Assembly (NCBI GenBank): GCA_009731375.1
Contig: BJOX01000333.1
Coordinates: forward strand, 173,833-200,073
Reading direction: 5' to 3'
DNA: 26,241 nt
Source of the DNA: Paulinella micropora
Taxonomy: Eukaryota; Cercozoa; Imbricatea; Euglyphida
Of this stretch, positions 20,601 through 26,241 are shown piece by piece. The notes under the pieces were generated by a model. The model was not told the DNA's origin and searched no databases. It saw only the letters and a list, made by a program, of their open reading frames with translations. The stretch's first letter is position 1. The number at the start of each line of letters is the position of its first letter. Both the position numbers and the translations under genes were made by a program.

Positions 20601-22798
20601 GTCCAGAGCAGGGAGGCTTCCGCCCGGGGCGTCGCACTACGGATCAGGTCTTTACCCTTTGGCAGAGGTTGAAGGGGCGTCAGCAGCAGAAGCGGGAGTC
20701 GTATGTCCTGTTCGTCGATCTACGCAAGGCTTTCCCGTCTGTTTGGAGAGATGGCCTATTTGAGAGGCTCTGGAAGCTGGGTGTAAGGGGCAAGTTCTGG
20801 CGCACGCTACGCAGGTGCTACGAGCAGACTTCGTCGCAAGTGCTAGTTGATGGAGCACTCACCCCCGAAGTACTGGAGGGTGTAGGCGTCCAACAGGGGT
20901 CCCCTCTCTCTCCCACACTCTTCAACGTCTTTATGGATGAGCTGTGTGATCGGCTGGCGAGTGCCCTCAAGATCACGGATGTGAAGCGGCTGAACGACAT
21001 CAAGGCACTTCTATACGCGGACGACGTGGCCCTCATCGCTCACAGTCGCACCGAGCTCCAGAAGATGGTCAATGTTGTGGCCAAGTTCGCGGAAGATTAC
21101 CGGCTGGAAGTCAACTTGAAGCCCGGCAAGACGGAAATCATGCCCATTTACACGTCGAGCAAGGCGAAACGACCAAGTATCAGGGAGCGAGGTGAGCCCG
21201 TGGTGTGGTTTCGCGGCCAGAAGCTTTGTGTCACCAGTCAGTACAAGTACCTGGGAGTGGTTATCACCGACGACCTGAAGTGGAAGGAGCAGGCCCTGCG
21301 GGCTACGCGTGTCACTGAAGTCGCCACCGCAGGTTGGTACTCTTTGTGGTGTGCAGGTGAGATACAAGCTAGGTATCGTCTCATGTGCTGGAATCAACTT
21401 GTGGGGGCCAAGCTGAAGTACGCCTTCGATGTCTGGCGTGCCCCCGTATCGCAGCTCACCAAGCTGGAGGCAGCAATGCTGCGCCCCATGAGGATGATTC
21501 TCGGCATCAGCCCTAAGACAAGCAAGTGGATTACACTCTTTCTGGCGCGCTCTTTGAGTGCGGAGCGTTTGCGGCGGGCGGCGCAACTGAAGTTCTATGG
21601 ACGGCTGCGTGTTCTACCGGAGAAGCGATTTCCTGTCATCGCATCTCAAGTCAAATCCGACTGGACTGCGGAGGCCGAAGGCGCTATCAGGGACTCAATG
21701 GATCTACAACAAGGGCTTCAGGAGCTCCTAAATAGCTCAGAGAAGGACCTCGAGGGTTGGAGTTCGACTGTGGACAAGTGGGCCCTTCAGCAGGACGTCA
21801 AGATGGTGCAGCAACTGATGTGGGACAAGCGAGAGGCAGGCAGCGATCTTACTGATGGCCTGCGAGTCATCCTAAGACAAGTCTTTGGAACTAAGGAGTT
21901 CCCAAGATGGGTAGCCCTTGATGATGCGCATTATAATCTGCTTCGGAGAAGGTTGCTCAGCTGCAACAACCGCCTTCGGTTGTACCGCAGCAAGTTGGTC
22001 AGTGGCATGTCCCCTCGCTGCTTCTGTTGTCATGATGATGTCAATGAGTCCCTTGCGCACTTCTTATGGGATTGCCCCATGCATGAGGGGAGACGTAAGC
22101 AGCTGTTGCTGAGTATGCAGAGGCTCGGTGGCATGGCTGTGGGGGGTGCTGAGGGGGATGGAGGGAGTGAGGAGGGTGGTGAGGTCGTAGGCGGTGAGGT
22201 TGTGGTGGAGGATGTGTTGCTTGGGCGGGAGCGGGAGGGCTCTGTGCGGCAGGGTTGGGATGATATGTCGCCTGTGGATCAATCACGATTGTTTTGTAAG
22301 CTTTTTCAGGGGAAGTCGCGCTTCCGCAGTAACTTTAGGCTTGCTGCGTTGTTAGGGGTTACAGCGTTGCGTCCCCCTCCAAAGTTGGATGTGTTGTTTG
22401 GATCATATGTGTCTGAGTGTTGGTCTGCTAGGGAGGGTAAAAGGGAGGAGCTTGGGGTGGAGGATGGGGGCGAGGAGGTGATTGACCTCACTGAGGTTCC
22501 ATCAGCTTCTGTCCCACCCTCTCCCCCAAGTGACGTTGATGTTGCGCGGCGCGGCCGTCCGCGCAGTGTGGACGTCCTGGCTAGAGAGAGGGGTTCGGGA
22601 GCGCAGCGTAGTGTCTCCGAGTTCTTCTCTTCAGCTAACACCCTCGCATCTAGCTCTTCATGCACTTCACAGCCCCCATCTGCCCCTGCTGTTGCTGTTG
22701 CTGCTATGTCTGTTTGGTGTTCTGACAATGCGTTGGGATCGGCTGACCCCGGTGACCCAATGGAGGCACATGTCCAGGATCTGGATCTGATGCTATAG
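17690..22798 (+). CDS. LINE polyprotein: RRM, APE endonuclease, reverse transcriptase, zinc motif, SIM and PIP box
   Basis: 1702 residues from the ATG at 17690; the preceding in-frame GTG at 17687 is not a likely eukaryotic start. An RRM-like region of the LINE ORF1 type spans about 118-210 (NLIVWGL at 120-126, then RFRDRERVRRLIRIHL). A basic NLS-like patch KRGRRVRKRAKKHRSK lies at 289-304. The APE endonuclease spans about 310-578, with N318, E349 (GAQEHR), D464 and N466 (VADAN), D543 (LLDY), and D567 and H568 (TDHK). The reverse transcriptase spans about 862-1200: RPEQGGFRPGRRTTDQ, motif A FVDLRKAF (D1010), motif B QQGSPLSP (1068-1075), and motif C YADD (1109-1112). A C-X2-C-X9-H-X4-C zinc motif uses C1444, C1447, H1457 and C1462. 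The acidic tail holds EEVIDLTE (1595-1602) and QRSVSEFF (1639-1646). All catalytic residues I checked are present. The family acts by target-primed reverse transcription in the nucleus. Confidence 0.95.
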   Translation: MASDIGRLLLSMDYKYAKHGATTVALMGQGRIAEDLDNPRGNASSTGSGPMSQDGRMRARVYDGIPEPRGEAILAAPHPSSPNLAHGSALQHKASGAIWQMAPPPRRYRRVDRYDKDGRNLIVWGLSERANLQEIASKMSGLGLVVPVMEWQGQRMSRHLELVYEDDDSRQTALQQLKHLKFFGRGVNVALGRRFRDRERVRRLIRIHLRGEAAVRKEEAATGYRVLPLHEECVDDVQVVSSELAADAPKCVSECADVHVVPLHSAASAVGDQPAQAPAEGGSTRAEAKRGRRVRKRAKKHRSKQFDTGFKLLVASHNWQGKTGYDNVGTAEWASFYKHEGWLVIGAQEHRMGKKQLSKCSLDGFRIFGKPAEVSEKNRCKGGVLFAVANFLGPYCNLVSAPVDHRQQVWLRIASGVTGAQDIYVGNGYFPQETQEEESSEAYAAWQAAIAFFGAKGLVVTVADANAKLGPACSRKEEGIVGQHGEVDDKGAPVRSENGKRLAAVLVATGLRNLSGFSCPVEGSYWWSRREQRGMGTGKHLLDYICASPGLASGAKFGVCEDDLDTDHKAVWAELTWSGQRRPKRAAKPYRSFRVDKLIGAGVSGNDHAAKQALDYLRDKFDDVFQHCLQKLGVHQLPELDLSGGADSQRVVDDVTERVAQSFRMAAHRVLGSRCIRPRFTNNWFDGELKELIQQRREAYAAYRRDESNAEARLNWLRLRKQIRKATRAKKSASFKQVQEEAVKCQREQSSKRFWLLAKRLGGARRTKVSAPVQREDGSLACTLPEKVARWEEFRKNSVKPRENPASAAVVVECCAEAGSLEWEEAEAKRQFHWNDRFRDEVARAMKEHEVGEDTCEELDKPFTQEEVLARQRALNNHKACGEDKVKNEMLKYGGAYINGYLTQYFNWIREAERTPKAWGKGIIVNIPKGGDPTDPDNWRDISIISCLGKLYLSLLATRLTLFVDGPDKLRPEQGGFRPGRRTTDQVFTLWQRLKGRQQQKRESYVLFVDLRKAFPSVWRDGLFERLWKLGVRGKFWRTLRRCYEQTSSQVLVDGALTPEVLEGVGVQQGSPLSPTLFNVFMDELCDRLASALKITDVKRLNDIKALLYADDVALIAHSRTELQKMVNVVAKFAEDYRLEVNLKPGKTEIMPIYTSSKAKRPSIRERGEPVVWFRGQKLCVTSQYKYLGVVITDDLKWKEQALRATRVTEVATAGWYSLWCAGEIQARYRLMCWNQLVGAKLKYAFDVWRAPVSQLTKLEAAMLRPMRMILGISPKTSKWITLFLARSLSAERLRRAAQLKFYGRLRVLPEKRFPVIASQVKSDWTAEAEGAIRDSMDLQQGLQELLNSSEKDLEGWSSTVDKWALQQDVKMVQQLMWDKREAGSDLTDGLRVILRQVFGTKEFPRWVALDDAHYNLLRRRLLSCNNRLRLYRSKLVSGMSPRCFCCHDDVNESLAHFLWDCPMHEGRRKQLLLSMQRLGGMAVGGAEGDGGSEEGGEVVGGEVVVEDVLLGREREGSVRQGWDDMSPVDQSRLFCKLFQGKSRFRSNFRLAALLGVTALRPPPKLDVLFGSYVSECWSAREGKREELGVEDGGEEVIDLTEVPSASVPPSPPSDVDVARRGRPRSVDVLARERGSGAQRSVSEFFSSANTLASSSSCTSQPPSAPAVAVAAMSVWCSDNALGSADPGDPMEAHVQDLDLML

Positions 22799-22810
22799 TC
22801 TGAGGAAGCC
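22760..22810 (+). promoter_or_regulatory. LINE 3'-terminal recognition element (hairpin shared with SINE)
   Basis: The hairpin is 22772-22777 with 22781-22786 (five Watson-Crick pairs closed by a G-U) and a GAT loop. It lies in the last codons of the ORF and is followed by the stop and GAGGAAGCC before the tail. The SINE at 16581-16594 and the relic at 169-181 have hairpins at the same place. In known LINE/SINE pairs such as eel UnaL2 and UnaSINE1, a shared 3' stem-loop is what the RT recognises. The role here is inferred. Confidence 0.65.
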
Positions 22811-22915
22811 TATTATTATTGTTATTATTAGGATGATTATTATTATTATTATTATTATTATTATCATTATTATTATTATTATTATCATTATTATTATTAT
22901 TACTATTATTATTAC

Positions 22916-22971
<56 letters not shown>

Positions 22972-22981
22972 GTACTACTAC

Positions 22982-23019
<38 letters not shown>

Positions 23020-23039
23020 TATTATTATTATTATTATTA

Positions 23040-23093
<54 letters not shown>

Positions 23094-23094
23094 G
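22811..23094 (+). repeat. (ATT)n tail/target array of the LINE
   Basis: About 284 bp of ATT with ATC, ACT and AGT variants. The length and impurity suggest a short new tail joined to an older ATT microsatellite that was the target. Confidence 0.95.
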
Positions 23095-23257
23095 GGAGTA
23101 CATAGGCCATCGGTCCCTTTCCATGGGCTGATTGGTATAAAGCTCCTAGAGTAATGTTCTATGCCGTCACTTCCTTTATTCCACCGATTGGTGTGGAGAC
23201 TTTCCTTATGGAATGGAGGACTGGATGCACATGGCCTTTTGGCTCAGCAATTGGCAG
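23095..23257. other. Unassigned flank up to a gap
   Basis: Mixed sequence with short frames on the plus strand reaching into the gap. I recognise nothing. Confidence 0.5.
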
Positions 23258-23977
23258 NNNNNNNNNNNNNNNNNNNNNNNNNNNNNNNNNNNNNNNNNNN
23301 NNNNNNNNNNNNNNNNNNNNNNNNNNNNNNNNNNNNNNNNNNNNNNNNNNNNNNNNNNNNNNNNNNNNNNNNNNNNNNNNNNNNNNNNNNNNNNNNNNNN
23401 NNNNNNNNNNNNNNNNNNNNNNNNNNNNNNNNNNNNNNNNNNNNNNNNNNNNNNNNNNNNNNNNNNNNNNNNNNNNNNNNNNNNNNNNNNNNNNNNNNNN
23501 NNNNNNNNNNNNNNNNNNNNNNNNNNNNNNNNNNNNNNNNNNNNNNNNNNNNNNNNNNNNNNNNNNNNNNNNNNNNNNNNNNNNNNNNNNNNNNNNNNNN
23601 NNNNNNNNNNNNNNNNNNNNNNNNNNNNNNNNNNNNNNNNNNNNNNNNNNNNNNNNNNNNNNNNNNNNNNNNNNNNNNNNNNNNNNNNNNNNNNNNNNNN
23701 NNNNNNNNNNNNNNNNNNNNNNNNNNNNNNNNNNNNNNNNNNNNNNNNNNNNNNNNNNNNNNNNNNNNNNNNNNNNNNNNNNNNNNNNNNNNNNNNNNNN
23801 NNNNNNNNNNNNNNNNNNNNNNNNNNNNNNNNNNNNNNNNNNNNNNNNNNNNNNNNNNNNNNNNNNNNNNNNNNNNNNNNNNNNNNNNNNNNNNNNNNNN
23901 NNNNNNNNNNNNNNNNNNNNNNNNNNNNNNNNNNNNNNNNNNNNNNNNNNNNNNNNNNNNNNNNNNNNNNNNNNNNN
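23258..23977. other. Assembly gap (720 N)
   Basis: Unresolved bases. Confidence 1.
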
Positions 23978-24020
23978 CTCTGAATATGTTGAGCCAATGA
24001 CATAGCAAGATCCACCCCCC

Positions 24021-24021
<1 letters not shown>

Positions 24022-24077
<56 letters not shown>

Positions 24078-24127
24078 CGTCATTATTATCATTATTATCA
24101 TTATTATCATTATTATTATTATTATTA

Positions 24128-24185
<58 letters not shown>

Positions 24186-24188
24186 GTT
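24022..24188. repeat. (ATT)n microsatellite
   Basis: ATT array with several ATC variants and one ATAT break. The preceding 44 bp lack the LINE/SINE 3' signature, so this array has no visible element attached on the left; a gap limits the view. Confidence 0.95.
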
Positions 24189-24195
24189 AATTTTT

Positions 24196-24266
24196 CTATC
24201 TATCTATCTGTCTATCTGTCTATCTATATATCTATCTATCTATCTATCTATCTACCTACCTACCTA
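24196..24266. repeat. (TATC)n microsatellite
   Basis: TATC units with TGTC and TACC variants. Confidence 0.95.
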
Positions 24267-24540
24267 GATCTGAGAAAAAGGCAATTCGTCGCCAAGAGAA
24301 AATGGTCCTCAACTACAATGTCTCCTTATAATTATCGTCATCAGTCTTACCTTCTTATCATCATTATCATCATCATCCGATCGTCATCAATCATCATCAT
24401 CATCATCATCATCATCATTATCATCATCATCATCATCGTGTCCCTTTGTTCGTCAGTTTTTAAATGATGGAAGGGGAGAGAGGGGGAAGAAGGGGAGAGA
24501 GGGGGAAGAAGGGGAGGGGGATGAAGATGAGAAGGGAAGT
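24267..24540. repeat. (CAT)n array and purine-rich tract
   Basis: CAT/TCA repeats occupy about 24358-24436. At about 24463-24540 the plus strand is almost all G and A, with repeated GGGGAGAGAGGGGGAAGAAG, a candidate triplex-forming or polypurine tract. Confidence 0.85.
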
Positions 24541-25650
24541 AGGTGGGGTGTGCTACAGGGAGATAGTTGTTTTTCATGATGCTTATGAGTGTTTGCTTTT
24601 CTTTGGCACTGGAGTGGGTGGGGTTTGTTCGGCCTGTAGGTGGAATGTGTTTGACTTCGGCTTTTAGGTTTTTGGTGGTTTTTGGGGTTTGTTTCTGGTT
24701 CCTGGGTTTAGTAGTGTTTGTCTTTTTCCTTATGGTGGTGGTTTCAGCTTTAACTTTTTGACGGTTAGGATGGAGACAGTGCAGCTTTTTGTTCCCCTTT
24801 CAGCGCTCCAGGATATTTTTTTGCCGCTCAACGAGTCAACGTGGTGGCTCATGAAAAATGACACGAACAGTCAACCAGGGTTGTTCCCTTTCTTGATTTT
24901 TATTTTAATACGAAACGGCTCGAACTAGATTTTCCTCTAGTACCTTGCTAGGGACCATAGCGCCTTTACGGGCTTGACAGTCCTATCAATAAATTCTGAT
25001 CTTAAATTCGGTTGCAATTAAACCTTCTCCGTCAAGAAAAATTGGAATTCCATTTTGGAGATGTGGGAAGACCATGGTCTTCACTCGTTTGACCAATTAT
25101 CCACATAGAATAACTCTCCAAACCTTATCACAACTTGTAGATTGTTGAGCTCTGCTGACGAGGGTTCGTTTATGGGACAAATTTCATGACAAGGCGACGA
25201 GAGAGGAGAGAAGAACGTCGAAGAAGGTCTACTTTTTGGCCATGGCCATGGGAATTCGAGTACTAATTCGAAGGCACTTTGGCTTTCTTTTCGAATTCTT
25301 TCCTTTCCTTTTATTTGTTTTGTTTTGCTTTGTTTTGTTTTGTTTTGTTTTCTTTGTTTATGTATGTTTTTGTTTCTTCTTTGTTATGTCGAAACTAGTG
25401 ACTCAAAAAAGGTTTTCAAAAAAAGAAAACAAAAAGAGAGGAAAAATTCCAGGCATGAAATGAGGCAACAAAGAAACAGACTGAAATAGGGCTGGGCGAT
25501 TTGAAGCAGGACCAATAAAAAAGACAGCGGGGAAAGTTGACAGATAAAAGCAGCAAGTCACAGAAGAAAAAAAAAGGAGCAAGATTATCAAAAGAAGAGC
25601 CCTGAGTACAAGTCAGGGTTGAGGCACCAAGAGGAGATGAAATCATTTAC
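24541..25650. other. Unassigned, non-satellite sequence
   Basis: About 1.1 kb without a convincing gene. The plus strand is G/T-rich to about 24780, then balanced. A (TTTTG)n run lies at about 25316-25352. A perfect 16-bp palindrome GAAGACCATGGTCTTC lies at 25067-25082. The longest plus frame, about 24689-24925, has no recognisable motif. Confidence 0.6.

Positions 25651-25734
<84 letters not shown>
25651..25734. repeat. (AGT)n microsatellite
   Basis: 28 AGT units, followed by TTATT/TTTTA-rich sequence. Confidence 0.95.
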
Positions 25735-25936
25735 TATTATTATTTTATTTTATTTTAATATTTTTAATCTAAGTCATTTTATTTTAATACTTTAATATTT
25801 TGATAATTTCTCATTACCTTTAATAACTTGAGACGTAGGTCACCATCTAGTTAAATCAATAGCTCTTGAGCTAACGATTTGTATGGATAGACCAGAGGTT
25901 AAATTGTTAACTTCATTAAACCGAAGGCCTAGGCCT
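25735..25936. other. AT-rich spacer between AGT arrays
   Basis: AT-rich, ending in the palindrome AGGCCTAGGCCT (25925-25936) against the next AGT array. No gene is seen. Confidence 0.7.
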
Positions 25937-25982
25937 AGTAGTAGTAGTAGTAGTAGTAGTACTAGTAGTAGAAGTAGCAGCG

Positions 25983-26040
<58 letters not shown>
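25937..26040. repeat. (AGT)/(AGC)n microsatellite
   Basis: AGT units surround a block of AGC units (about 25975-26010). The poly-serine reading is a property of the repeat. Confidence 0.95.
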
Positions 26041-26041
<1 letters not shown>

Positions 26042-26099
26042 TTATTTTCATCGTTTTTACCGTTGGCTGAATAAGAAAAAACAGTTACCTCTACTAACC

Positions 26100-26241
<142 letters not shown>

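Larger units (their letters stand above)
16698..22810 (+). mobile_element. Full-length APE-type LINE (non-LTR retrotransposon), L1/Tx1-like
   Basis: A 6.1-kb element bounded on both sides by (ATT)n arrays in the same orientation. It has a 992-bp GC-rich leader, a single intact 1702-codon ORF, and only 12 bp between the stop codon and the tail. There are no LTRs, no integrase and no recognisable RNase H. The endonuclease-RT-zinc motif order fits the L1 group; clade assignment needs a phylogeny. The 5' boundary is placed where the ATT array ends (CTGGAGGGGTGCAC). Target-site duplications cannot be seen because the target is itself ATT repeat. The lack of lesions suggests recent insertion. Confidence 0.9.

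Overview
This is a eukaryotic nuclear window, very rich in simple repeats and broken by six assembly gaps. No host gene can be called with confidence. It holds kilobases of tetranucleotide arrays (GATA/TATC, ACAT/ATGT), trinucleotide arrays (ATT, CAA/CAG, AGT), tRNA-derived SINEs and one complete-looking non-LTR retrotransposon. There is no bacterial gene organisation. I could not fix the species: a large, repeat-rich genome of an alga, protist or aquatic invertebrate would fit.

Layout. 1-280 is the 3' end of a non-LTR element running into an (ATT)n tail. 281-4380 mixes two fold-back elements, one copy of a 546-bp satellite (here SatA), GATA arrays punctuated by a 44-bp spacer, and a segment duplicated again near 11.9 kb. 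4.4-9.2 kb is almost all ACAT-type arrays, interrupted by a CAA/CAG tract and by pentanucleotide arrays, and it flips to the opposite strand orientation near 8.8 kb. A minus-strand SINE lies at 9358-9625. A 61-bp minisatellite, more GATA arrays with a 52-bp spacer, and a SatA tandem array fill 10.0-15.7 kb. At 16.2-23.1 kb three (ATT)n arrays alternate with a SINE and a full-length LINE. The last 3 kb is low-complexity or unassigned sequence with AGT arrays.

The one convincing protein gene is the LINE ORF at 17690-22798, 1702 residues with no disabling lesion. In order it carries an ORF1-like RRM, a basic NLS-like patch, an APE-type endonuclease, a reverse transcriptase with YADD, a CCHC-type zinc motif, and a C-terminal tail with a SUMO-interaction-like motif and a canonical PCNA-binding (PIP) box.

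The most interesting system is the relationship among the retroelements. The LINE, the SINE and the element relic at the window start share a 3' signature: TGGAGGC, two variable bases, ATGT, a small hairpin, then an (ATT)n tail. In the SINE a hairpin base pair is inverted relative to the LINE, a compensatory change. The SINE still reads MEAHVQ followed by a nearby stop, like the last codons of the LINE ORF. This suggests the SINE captured the end of a LINE coding sequence and is mobilised by this LINE family, which appears to insert in one orientation into ATT microsatellites. A 53-bp imperfect hairpin in the LINE 5' leader is a second unexpected structure.
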